From Hormiphora californensis (taxonomy: Eukaryota; Ctenophora; Tentaculata; Cydippida; Pleurobrachiidae): 64,000 nucleotides of DNA. The notes below the pieces were generated by a model. That model made no database searches. It worked only from the letters and a program-made list of their open reading frames with translations, and was not told the DNA's origin. The position numbers and the translations under genes were made by a program. The stretch is taken from positions 336,605 to 400,604 of the forward strand of contig CM035362.1 in NCBI GenBank assembly GCA_020137815.1, in the 5' to 3' direction. This document shows, one piece after another, positions 33,667-43,899 of this stretch (within the stretch, counting starts at the first letter, position 1; each line of letters starts with the position of its first letter).

Positions 33667-34237
33667 TGATCCAAGGTGTTCTCAAGGTGTGTATAATGGG
33701 CTGCAATCCAATCACATGGGGAGGGATTGATATTATACACGAAGGTAGGGTATAACAACTGAAGGCTTGTTACATGCAACTATTGATTTCAATAACATCG
33801 GGTAACTTGTAGAAAAAAGAATAAAGCACATTCCTAACTTGGCTATGTTTTACACACATTATAAGAAGTCTCGGCGTTGGGCGTATATGACAGGTCTCGA
33901 CTCTCTGGCTCCACTATTTCCCAATTCCAACTTACGTAAATTCTTCTTGTGCAAGAGCAGGGAGTGAGACATGTTTCTCTGCGCTTGGCAATCGAGTAAG
34001 TACCATACGAGACGGGCTAGTAACTCGAACACACTTCTTGCTCACTGTATTTCTCTGGATAGATTACCAATGGTAATACACCATACTGCTGTTGCCTAGA
34101 TGTTGCGAAATCTTCCATTCCTGTCCCCGTTTTGATTTCTTCAAATCTAGATAATTAGCCGGGCAATAGGAATGTTTTTATTAAACCATAAAGACATAAT
34201 TTATATATCTAATAATAGCTCCGATTGATTGTGCAAC

Positions 34238-37200
34238 ATGCCGAGGGGAGAAGAGACGACGCGTGAGCAGCTAGCTGAGATATTCCACGAACTGCAAAAC
34301 CTTCAGACGTACCACGGGAAAATAAAGCAAGCTCACGACAAGTATGTTGGATGCTTATCAATTTACTTACTTATCAATTTACTTAATTATCAATTTACTT
34401 AATTATCAATTTACTTAATTATCAATTTACTTTTCAATTTACTTACTCTAGTTTTATTAGGTTATGAATTTACTTTGTTTCTATGTAATTTAATTAATGA
34501 CAATGCTTGATTACATTTAACTTATTTTCTAAGTAATTTGCTGTTGATTTTGTTTTTTGTCTAGATTGCAAGGTTTAATGAAGGAGCATCCAAGTGATAA
34601 AACAGAGCTGGGTAATGTTGAAGAAAGTCAATTTGAGGCAATTCTGGCTGAGAAGGTGGCACCCTTCATGTACAGTTTCCCTGAACCACTGGGAGACAGA
34701 TATAGAGATGTTCAAGGTAATTTAAAACACAGGAGGAGAGCAAGAGCAGAATTGCCTTGCTCGACTCTGTCTCATCGCACCTTGATCAAAAGAAGGGCAG
34801 AACGAAGCACCCGGTTGAGTCCTGACACAAATGGGAATGAGCATTTTCTAAAAAACAACTGACCCAAGATTTATACAAACTGTAAAGAGTTTAAAAGAAG
34901 GTCGGTCTCAAAATAAAATCGCTTTTTATGGAGCTAAGGAGCTTGTTCTGTTCAAGCCCTTGTTATTTTTCAAACTATCCATCGCGGGTGCGGAAGTGAG
35001 ACAGAGTCGAGCAAGGCAAATATGGAGCTATGAACTTTCAAACATCGCGAGACAAGGAAGCTATTTTGGGATTTCCGTTACGAAATTGAATGGCACCATA
35101 TGTCACATTTAAAAATAAAATATAAGATTCTCACTTTGAATTTGATGCCCATATTTGATAAAATTACTCAACCTACCAATGAGTTGTATTATAACGATCG
35201 GTTCAGAAATAACTCAATAACTAACCTACTGGTGGCCTAAATTGTAATAACCGAATAAAGGCATTTTATTTGTAGAGTTTTCTAACTGAATTTATGTCTG
35301 TCAGGCCAATGCTCTGACAGATGTATCTCACCTTATTCAACAGGGTTGCTGGATAGCTTGAGTGGTGTTACAAGAGATAAAGAAACGTTTGATGATATGG
35401 AACGAACTATTAAACCACTGGAAGACAAGGGATACAGGTTGGATTAGCTAAACTTCTTCTCCTTACTATTATGTGACTGGATTTGTTTAACCCTTTAAGG
35501 ACGAGAAGGATTGGCTCGATAGATTTTTCTAATTTTTCGTTTATAAGTAGATATTATTACCACAAACTACCTCGAAAAAGAAATTTGAAGTTTCGACATG
35601 TAGTTTTTGCTGGGCCCACTGTGTCATATATGACTCTATCGTCCGTAAGGGAATTCTAGTAACAAATGTCATTTGTGCAAAAGTATGGGTCCAATAGTCA
35701 AATTTTATGCTTTGAGGCAGTCTATAGCTATAATTTCTACAATCTTGAACGGTTTTTACTAGAAAAATACCCCAAATTCTACATTTTGTATCATATATGA
35801 CTCTATCGTCCCAATTGGTAAATTCTCCAAAAACATCCATAACTCGGGCTAGAAAAGGAGGTAAGAGTCAAATCAGGGCACTAAACTGTGTAGAATCATC
35901 GCATTAGTGGGGGTAGAGCACATATTTAGGTCGCTATTTTGCCCCCTAATTGAGATAATTGGATAATTAGCCAATTATCTGTCCCGCGCATGCTAATAAA
36001 TGAAACTTTGCTTTGGGAAGGAGTTATGAGGCAAATGGGGGCACTAAAATGTGTAGAATCATCACATTAGTGGGGTTAGAGCACATATTTAGGTCTCTAT
36101 CTGAACCGCTAATTGAGATAATTGGATAATTAGCTAATTAGTTACCCTCCAGCGCTAAAAAATTAAATTTGGCGGAGTATACAAGACAAATGGGGGCACT
36201 AAAATGTGTAAAATCGTCGCCTTAGTGGGGGCAGAGCACATAGCTGAGTTTCTATTCCCGCTCCTAATTGAGATAATTGGATAATTAGCTAATTGACGGT
36301 TGCATAATGCCCCCTTTTCACCATATACCGTGGTTTTTGGCTAATCCTGAGCTCTTTTGTTCAATCTAAGGATCTTTTTGCATCCCTTTACCCCATTTGC
36401 ATCACCTTTGACTCGTTTTACACAATAATATAGCACTCTATACAACCCTAGACGCCGACTTCAGCTCTGTACAACCCCCTTGCTTCATCCTATTCCTAGC
36501 TAGACCTCTCATACACCATACTAAACGCCTTCTACAGATAATCTTTATTTCCGATGGAGTTCATGAGAAGTTTCCTTAGTGGCAAATGCAATGAGATTGT
36601 GAGAGTGATGAGGAGAAATAATGTAGGGGGAATCTAAACTGTGTGTCCAATAATAAAATGGGAAACTGTAGTACATTAGGGGTTGAACGTCTTGTAGGAG
36701 CAATAGGATATCCCAAAAAAAATCGGTTAGGAAGGTGTATGAGAGGTCTAGGATTAAGCAAGAGGGTTCTAAAGAGCTGAAGGCGGTGTCTAGGGTTGTA
36801 TAGAGTGCTATATTAGTGTGTAAAACGAGTCAAAGGTGATCCAAATGGGTAAAGGGATGCTAGAAGGGCCTTAGATTGAACAAAAGAGCTAAGGATTAGC
36901 CAGAAACCACGGTTTATGGTGAAAAGGGGGCATTATGCAACCGTCAATTAGCTAATTATCCAATTATCTCAATTAAGAGCGGGAATAGAAACTCAGCTAT
37001 GTGCTCTGCCCCCACTAAGGCGACGATTTTACACATTTTAGTGCCCCCATTTGTCTTGTATACTCCGCCAAATTTAATTTTTTTAGCGCTGGAGGGCAAC
37101 TAATTAGCTAATTATCCAATTATCTCAATTAGGGGTCCAGATAGAGACCTAAATATGTGCTCTAACCCCACTAATGTGATGATTCTACACATTTTAGTGC

Positions 37201-38187
37201 CCCCATTTGCCTCATAACTCCTTCCCAAAGCAAAGTTTCATTTATTAGCATGCGCGGGACAGATAATTGGCTAATTATCCAATTATCTCAATTAGGGGGC
37301 AAGATAGCGACCTAAATATGTGCTCTACCCCCACTAATGCGATGATTCTACACAGTTTAGTGCCCTGATTTGACTCTTACCTCCTTTTCTAGCCCGAGTT
37401 ATGGATGTTTTTGGAGAATTTACCAATTGGGACGATAGAGTCATATATGATACAAAATGTAGAATTTGGGGTATTTTTCTAGTAAAAACCGTTCAAGATT
37501 GTAGAAATTATAGCTATAGACTGCCTCAAAGCATAAAATTTGACTATTGGACCCATACTTTTGCACAAATGACATTTGTTACTAGAATTCCCTTACGGAC
37601 GATAGAGTCATATTTGATACAACGACTAAAACGTTAATAACTCATTCAATTTTTAATATTTTTTGATGCGGTTTTTTGCATTCGATTTGTTATGTCAAGT
37701 AGTTTTATCCCTTCAAAGGATTATTTGTGCCCCTCAAAAACAAAAATTTGAGAGGGGTTTTTAAAAAAAGGCCTAAATTAGCCTCCCGAGAAGGGCCATA
37801 AAAAAATTTCTTCGATTTTCCGAGCAGATTTGGACGTGGTTTTGGGTTCAAAATCCCTAAAACTAGCTTGTGACAAAAAATTAGCCACCTAGACATCATG
37901 TAGCGCCTTCCAGACGGTCTAGAATGGACCGTGTCATATATGACCTATCGCCCTCAAAGGGTTAAATAAGTTTAATTATCAGTATCACTGACAATACCAA
38001 TTTTATGACTTGATTGATTGTAGGTATACAGAACAAGTGTTTAATTTTATCACTGACAATACACTTCAGATTTGGGCTGTGTAACACTGAACGATACAAC
38101 TTCTCACCGACACGGAGTGGAGTTAACATTGATTTTAACACCTTTAGGTTCCAGGTGAACAACATTCAGCAAGAACTCAAACAATAA
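34238..38187 (+). CDS. Small helical protein, 129 aa, four exons
   Basis: Exons 34238-34341 (ATG), 34565-34716, 35344-35437 and 38148-38187 (TAA) have AG/GT borders and matching phases. The donor of exon 3 is the weak AG|GTTGGA. The product starts MPRGEETTREQLAEIFHELQ, has charged, probably helical segments and a Pro-containing middle (APFMYSFPEPLGDRY), and ends FQVNNIQQELKQ. No TM, signal peptide or known motif. The last intron is 2.7 kb because it contains the palindromic element 35491-37961. The tiny last exon makes the 3' end less certain than the rest. Confidence 0.65.
34353..34444. repeat. Short tandem repeat TTATCAATTTACTTAA
   Basis: About five copies of a 16-17 bp AT-rich unit in intron 1 of the small helical-protein gene. 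Confidence 0.85.
35298..35320. repeat. Ultrashort palindromic repeat, solo copy
   Basis: CTGTCAGGCCAATGCTCTGA plus CAG: exact reverse complement of the copy at 14206-14228; intronic. Confidence 0.8.
35491..37961. mobile_element. piggyBac-type non-autonomous palindromic element (2471 bp) in TTAA
   Basis: Flanked by TTAA (35487-35490 and 37962-37965). It begins CCCTTTAAGGACGA and ends TCGCCCTCAAAGGG, matching piggyBac style (TTAA target, CCC start). Arms of about 0.9-1 kb pair across a centre near 36600-36700. Internal motifs repeat: TCATATATGACTCTATCGTC, and CACTAAAATGTGTARAATC followed by TTAGTGGGGGTAGAGCACAT three times per arm. No transposase frame; the duplicated frame at 35541-35840 and 37401-37637 is an arm artefact. 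It sits in the last intron of the small helical-protein gene. Confidence 0.85.
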
Positions 38188-38287
38188 ATGTATTTTGTTA
38201 CCATGGTTACCAGTTATTACCCCTCCCTTGAGGCGCATGAAGCGCACCAAACGAAAGTGTGTGAGGTGTCTTCGATACCAATGTATT

Positions 38288-39636
38288 ACCGTAATCTGGG
38301 GTAACTTTGTTTTGCAGGGTAACTTTGGACACTTTCAAAATTTGGCTTTAGTCCAAAATTACCAACAGATAACGGCATATTTGGCATAATTTTTGGGTGT
38401 ACAAGTAATTGACCCACAAATGTCTAACTAACGGTACAGTTATTTTTTCCAAGTCTATGCTAATTAGCTCCTAATTAGGGTCAAACATAATTGATGTCAA
38501 AATCGCTAAAAATGTTCAAATCAAAATGGGTACCATAGATCTGACCGGGCAAATGATCGAATCAAGTTTGCTCCATAGAGTGGAAGGGTTTCGATCAAAT
38601 AATTCGGGGCAACATTTTTCAAATCCGACCAATTACTTTAATTGAGACTAATTGGGGTGGCTAATGTTACCCCACCATATTTTGAATTTTGGGGTAACTT
38701 TGGACGGGGTGCCAAAGTTACCCCATACTACATGTTTTAACTTTTGATGTCTGCAGAGTTGAATTAAACCCTCTCTGACTTGTTTAGAACCATCTGACCA
38801 AGATTTAGCCCGATCCATGCCCATTTTCATCGATCTATTCTCTAAGGTAGTAAAAAAACAGAATTAGTTCTACTTTATGGAGCTAAATCATAGAAATCCG
38901 CCCTGAAACCCATCAAACTTCAATAATTTGGGGTCCCTCATCCATTCTGTAGCTTGGTAGATGGTATTGACCCTCTAGGCGAGTCTATTAGTTCTTGTGG
39001 ACATTCTATGCAGGAACACAGGCACCAAAACTCCTTTATTTAGCCAGTACCCATAAGTGTCCGGCCACTTCCTGGCGGTCCAATTCAGTAAAAAGAACTA
39101 ATACTGCCGCCTAGGGGCCCAATACCACCTACCAAGCTAGAGCGTGGATGAGGGACCCCAAATTATTGAAGTTTGATGTGTTTTAGGACGGTTGTTTGTG
39201 ATTTAGCTCCATAAAATAGACCAAATCCTCGTTTATTCACTACATTTAGTGAGTAGATGGATGAAACGGGTGTGGATTGGGCTGAATCTTGGTCATATGG
39301 TCCTAAACAAGTCAGATAGGGTCTAAGGCAACTCTACAAACGCTCATATCGAAAACCTAAACATTTTATGTTCATTTATTTATCATTGCAAAATGTGTCC
39401 AAAGTTACCCCACCCTCATTCCAAAGTTACCCCATGCCCTAAAACCCCACTTACACTAAAATACGTGTTAATTAATCTAATTAAATGAGACGGGACCAAA
39501 AATTTCACTAGTTATATCTGGTGTACTGGGTCTGGAACGGGATTATTTGGTTCAAAAATTTTTGAGTGTGGTTCTGGCAAGGAGTTACTTTAGGAGAATG
39601 CTAAAAAGTGGTACAAAGTTACCCCAACTTACGGTA
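38288..39636. mobile_element. Foldback element with TACCGTAA...TTACGGTA ends
   Basis: Left end TACCGTAATCTGGGGTAACT; right end AGTTACCCCAACTTACGGTA. The motif GGGGTAACTTTG or its complement recurs at least seven times inside. Large inverted arms pair around about 39030 (for example GGGGTCCCTCATCC near 38931 with GGATGAGGGACCCC near 39160). No coding frame. Flanks carry a 25-bp direct repeat (38199-38223 and 39635-39659) that is not a simple target duplication, because 65 extra bases lie between the left copy and the element. Confidence 0.7.
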
Positions 39637-39638
39637 CC

Positions 39639-40775
39639 ATGGTTACCAGTTATTACCCCGTCATAATACCCCAGGCGAGTGCAGCAGACTATCTACTCCA
39701 CTTTGGTATAGGATCAAGTACTGAACAAAGTGACAACCCCTCTCCTTCACAATTGTTCCAGGCTGTCAAAGGCTTCATCCTCCAACTACATGTGGTTGTA
39801 CCGAGGAATGATTTATGGTACAAGATTTCATTAGATGGTTATTAAAGTACCGATCTCAGAGTCAAAATGATAAAAAACCCTTCTTTCTCAGGCATTTCTT
39901 TCATACTCCGAGCACAACGATTTATCACGACTTTGAGTTTCAGTGCTAAAACCACGGTTCCACTACAACCGTATCTGTGTTGAATTATAACAACTTCCTC
40001 GAAATGTTATACAGATGTGCTTGGTACTTGTAGTTTCATACAATTCACCCCCCCCATCTCTTCTCTCTCTCCCATCTCTACTCTTCTTCATGTCTCTTCC
40101 ACTTTCTCTTCTCTTCCTTCCCTCTCGTCTGATGCTCTTCCTCATCTCCTCTCTCTCTCTCCTCTCTCGTTCTGTCTCTATCTCTCTCCCGGTGTCTCCT
40201 CCTCTCTCTCTCTCTCTCCTCCTGGCCCACTCGTCTGCTCTCTTCTCCATTCTCTCCATCTTCGTCTCTCCTCGTCTCTCTCATCTCTGCAGGTCTCGTC
40301 GTCTCGCCTCGTCTTCGCTCGTCTGCTCTCCGTCTTCTCTTCTCTCTCTCCTCATCTCTCTGCTCTCTGTTCTCGCGTCTCTCTCGTCTCGGTCTCTCTC
40401 TCTCTCTTTCTGTCACTGACAGTGTCAGTCTCCCTCTCTACACCACGTAACCACCAGAACAGATGTAGGTGGTGAAGAGGGAGCGAATCAGGAGTCAGTG
40501 GCAGTGAACTACCCCCGTTCCACGTACCAAGACTCCCTCCTCAACTCTGTCTCCTACCTCGACCTGCTCAGTCCCCCCTCTAAAGTCCCCTCCCCCCTAT
40601 CTCGGAGATATCATACCGGGTGTCCCCGGACAAGCACTTGGAAGTGGATAGCTGTGAGAAGTACAGTACTGTGAAGAGGATGGTTGTTAGTCAGACCTGG
40701 CTAACGAGCTGGATCAAAGACCTGTATCAGATCGAGGAAAATATCATGAAGAATACTTCCGCTAAAACTTTGTAA
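39639..40775 (+). pseudogene. Unrecognised gene fragment, frame broken near its 3' end
   Basis: A first block, 39639-39817, starts MVTSYYPVIIPQASAADYLL and continues SPSQLFQAVKGFILQLHVVV to a GTACAAG donor. A last block, 40469-40775, encodes GANQESVAVNYPRSTYQDSL...YLDLLSPPS and then, one frame away, SEISYRVSPDKHLEVDSCEK...TWLTSWIKDLYQIEEN to TAA. The shift lies around the C-rich run 40585-40600, so it may be an assembly indel or a real break. A middle exon near 39892-39960 does not join cleanly. Both blocks look coding by composition; no family recognised. The intron is filled by a CT tract (40060-40415). The start is hard against the 38288-39636 element. Confidence 0.45.
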
Positions 40776-41559
40776 AGAAATTATGACTTTAACTTGTCCC
40801 ATTTCCCACCAACTGATTCCCATGTTGAGTGAGGGATAATATATGGAACTTTGTGAAAATGGGATCATGCATTGTTACAAAAGAGCTTTTAAATTACTGA
40901 AGGTTTTAATTTGGTGTCTTTTGCTTCTTTGAATATATCTGAGGTAACTGAAATGGTGCGGGGGGGGGGGGGGGGGGGCAATGGTTCTAATAATATGTTC
41001 CCGGGATGTTGGAAGATTCATGATTCAAGTTAGATTCAAAATGATATGATCTACTGTCTGGCACTGTTATAATCTGTCTGTCTATCTCTCCGTCCCCCAG
41101 CTATAAACGGGCGATCACGTAGATGTAAGGCATCACACCCTTTCTAGCGTGCTTCGCTTAGAGGGTTGAGAGGAATTGTGAATACGTGAATACTATCCCC
41201 ATGACAACACGGTGTCTGTTTGGTCTGTCTGTTTGGTTGTTGTATGTTTGTCTGTTTGGTTGTGGGAACTATATCTAGCACCTGAGAAACACGTCTGGTG
41301 AATGAGTTACACAGCTGCAGTAGGGATCGTGTAGATACCTGGCATAGTACATGAGCTATTATAATGCGGAGAGGTAATTTCATTGATTACCAATAGGACA
41401 TCCGGGATAACAAAGTCCCCGATCCTGTTCCTGACATATCACACATACCGCAAGGCTACCCACTTTGAAACAGTAAACGACAATTTATTTAACGAAATAC
41501 ATCAAAAAATATTGAAAAATAAAAGAATTCACAAACAAACAGCAAACCAGCAATTAAAT
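40776..41559. other. No firm gene
   Basis: A G-homopolymer sits near 40961-40978. On the minus strand a splice-bounded stretch around 41345-41438 (reads GDFVIPDVLLVINEITSPHY) could be an exon of the 41644-41985 gene, but the phase does not fit. Confidence 0.35.
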
Positions 41560-41640
41560 TTGGTGACATAGACACCTGGCGCGACCAAGATTGAGCTGAG
41601 TGCGGGGGTCGCGCCAGGTGGCATGTCTATATGTCACCAA
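41560..41640. mobile_element. 81-bp MITE with 9-bp target duplication CAATTAAAT
   Basis: TTGGTGACATAGACACCTGG...CCAGGTGGCATGTCTATATG then TCACCAA; GGCGCGACC/GGTCGCGCC inside. CAATTAAAT is present on both sides (41551-41559 and 41641-41649). A 9-bp duplication is the Mutator-like size. The right duplication contains the stop codon of the neighbouring minus-strand gene. Confidence 0.85.
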
Positions 41641-41643
41641 CAA

Positions 41644-41985
41644 TTAAATATCATCTGTACATTCAGATTTAACCTGTGGTAAACCTTCCAAATCTAGAAT
41701 AGGTTGCATCTCACACTCACCACCTTTAATTGCCCCTAAATGATCTTTGTTCCTCAAACTCAATTGTCTAACAAACTGTCTCCTGACTTCTGGGGTTACA
41801 CAAGCTATCCTATCCGAGAAGGGGGTGATGGTGAGGGGCTGACGGAGTATTATTTTGTGTCTCGCTCTCCATGTTAGGTAGAGGAGTAATGCCGCACAGA
41901 TGAAGATGGAGAGGAGGGAGAAGAGGGTGTATTTCAGACATGTCCTCATATCAAATCTAGATTTGTTGAGTGGTTTTCCTTTCAA
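41644..41985 (-). CDS. Small single-pass membrane protein, up to 113 aa
   Basis: Frame from ATG 41985 (a second ATG lies 12 codons in) to TAA 41644. The N-terminus is short and basic, with a TM segment (YTLFSLLSIFICAALLLYLTW) near residues 19-40, then a basic stop (RARHK) and a hydrophilic 70-residue part (SDRIACVTPEVRRQFVRQLS...). No cleavable signal peptide, so a type II membrane layout is likely, like the stem of Golgi enzymes (speculative). CCACAG|GTTAAA near the end could be a donor, in which case the gene continues to lower coordinates. The stop codon lies inside the target duplication of the 41560-41640 MITE. Confidence 0.55.
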   Translation of the reverse strand: MKGKPLNKSRFDMRTCLKYTLFSLLSIFICAALLLYLTWRARHKIILRQPLTITPFSDRIACVTPEVRRQFVRQLSLRNKDHLGAIKGGECEMQPILDLEGLPQVKSECTDDI

Positions 41986-42330
41986 AGAAACTCTCCTGAT
42001 AACTCCTGCCCCTGAATGAATCAGAATTTTGCGAGGAAATTAGCTATAAAACCAGGAGACTGATCTCCTTCACTCTGCGCCGTGTAGAGATTTATCTCTT
42101 CATCCTGTGTAGAACTAGAACCATGTAAATGTAATGGACCTTAGAAAGAGTTGTTGTTAGATTTTATTAACACTCAATGTCAAATCCCGGTCAATATCAA
42201 AATCATGAAATATAAATGAAAGTTAAGCGATTTGGTTACTGGGGTAGTTTGGTAAACAGAGCATTGGTACTCGAACTCCATCATGATACTTTATAGTAGC
42301 CATAACAGATATAATTGCTTGAATAGTAAT
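41986..42330. other. No gene seen
   Basis: 5' flank of the small membrane protein gene; nothing else supported. Confidence 0.4.
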
Positions 42331-42503
42331 AAAGTCGGACCCCGATTTAGTGGCCCCCGATTTAGTGGCACCCCGATTTAGTGGCAGGATTCTTTTCCCC
42401 CGATAAACGAAAATTAACATTATTTGAACCCGATTTAGTGGCACCACGATTTAGTGGCAGGATTTTTCCCCCAAGGATGCCACTAAATCGGGGTCCGACT
42501 GTA
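42331..42503. mobile_element. Pogo/Tigger-like MITE, GTGGC subtype
   Basis: AGTCGGACCCCGATTTAGTG at the left and CACTAAATCGGGGTCCGACT-GTA at the right. Four internal CGATTTAGTGGC blocks. Same architecture as 27310-27445, but the terminal block ends GTGGC instead of CCGG. Confidence 0.8.
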
Positions 42504-42850
42504 CAACAAATGATACACACATCTCTTGCCAGTACTACTCACAGCTCACATATTCGGTAGTACACAACCGATACGCACATAATGTGTTATGTTGGCTAAT
42601 CTCGTGGTTGTATGCTAGGAGAATACACACAAGTTCAATATATATTTGTAGAATACCAAGCTGAATAATAGGTGTGGTCACTGGTCGGTATTGGTTTCCA
42701 AGTGTCAATGTGACACACACGAATATCAATAATGTGACACAGTGTAACGGTGAAGGAAATCAAATATATTGGCACGGAAGCTCATGCCGTATCTAGAATT
42801 GATACACATCCAATTGAATACACGCATACGCCAACAAGCCGGGGTATTAA

Positions 42851-42907
<57 letters not shown>

Positions 42908-43374
42908 AGAGAGATCGAAGAGGAAGAGATAGCTGAGGAGGAGAGATGAACGTGAGAGAGAATAGCTAGACGTAGCGATAGCTCCCCTTCTATCTCCTCG
43001 TCTCTCTCTCCTCTTCATCTATCTAGCCTCGTATTCTGCTCTCGCTACTAAACTCTCTTCTCTTCTCTCTCTCTGCTCTCTAACCTTCTTGCTCTCTCTG
43101 CTTGTTCGCGCCCACAAACAACGGCTTGCCATAGAGACCAGGTTAGTATTGGTTTGAGAAGAGAGCAATGCCATAGAGACGGAGAGAGAGCTCTCTGTAT
43201 TCTATTATTAGATGTTTCTGAACACGCAAAATATTACGGTGAACTCTCCAGGAAATTAAACAGCAGAACCATGCTGTATTCTGTAACTGAGTAGCTGCAC
43301 TTCTGCACTCAGGGTTGTACACTAACTGCAAACTAAAAAACACCACATTTCGAGGAAATACTAGAAAATAGTTA
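42504..43374. other. Intergenic with GA tract
   Basis: Contains a (GA)n run at about 42856-42905 followed by mixed GA/CT sequence to about 43090. No exon supported. Confidence 0.5.
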
Positions 43375-43867
43375 GTAAGGGAAAGGAAACTGGGGGGTTT
43401 TGGGGGAATTGTTATCCCACTTTTTTGGGGGGAATTTTAATTTTCTTTTTTTTTGGGGGGGGGGGGGGATAAAAATTAGGGCAAAATTTTTTCCCCAAAT
43501 TTCCCCAACCCCTTTTCCCCTTTTTCCCCTCCTTTCCCTTTCCCCCCCGAAAAAAATTTTTCGACTAATTTGTTGAAGGGTCCCCCAAAATTCCCCTTTA
43601 AAATTTTTTCCCAAAAAAGGGTTGTACGGGGTTTTTTTTTTCCAATTTAAATTACCCAAAATTTTTTTTTCCCAAAACCCTTTTTGGAAAGGGGGCCCCC
43701 GCCTTAAAAATTTCCCCCCCCAAAACCCAAAAAAAACCCCCCGGGGTTTTGGGGAGAGAAGGGGAAGAAGGGGGGGAAAGGAAGAGAGGGAGAAGAAAAA
43801 GAAAAAAAAAATTTTTTTTTTTTTGGGGGGGGGTTTTTTTTTTTTTTTTTTTTTTTGGGGGGGGGGG

Positions 43868-43899
<32 letters not shown>

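Larger units (their letters stand above)
30973..34237. other. Intergenic, microsatellite-rich
   Basis: No exon was supported. It holds CT tracts (31611-31755; 32625-32812; 33466-33662), a palindrome at 32337-32381 (AACCATCCTTCTAGTTCTAG and complement) and the tandem repeat at 32940-33330. Leu/Ser frames over the CT tracts are artefacts. Confidence 0.6.

Noticed and set aside
32481-33779. Leu/Ser- and Arg/Glu-rich frames over CT tracts
   Set aside because: Same microsatellite artefact; similar frames at 40017-40475, 47428-48055, 57055-57590 and 61344-61731 were rejected for the same reason.
35541-37637. Frame MDVFGEFTNWDDRVIYDTKC present on both strands
   Set aside because: It is the two arms of one palindrome; there is no transposase signature and it is open by chance.
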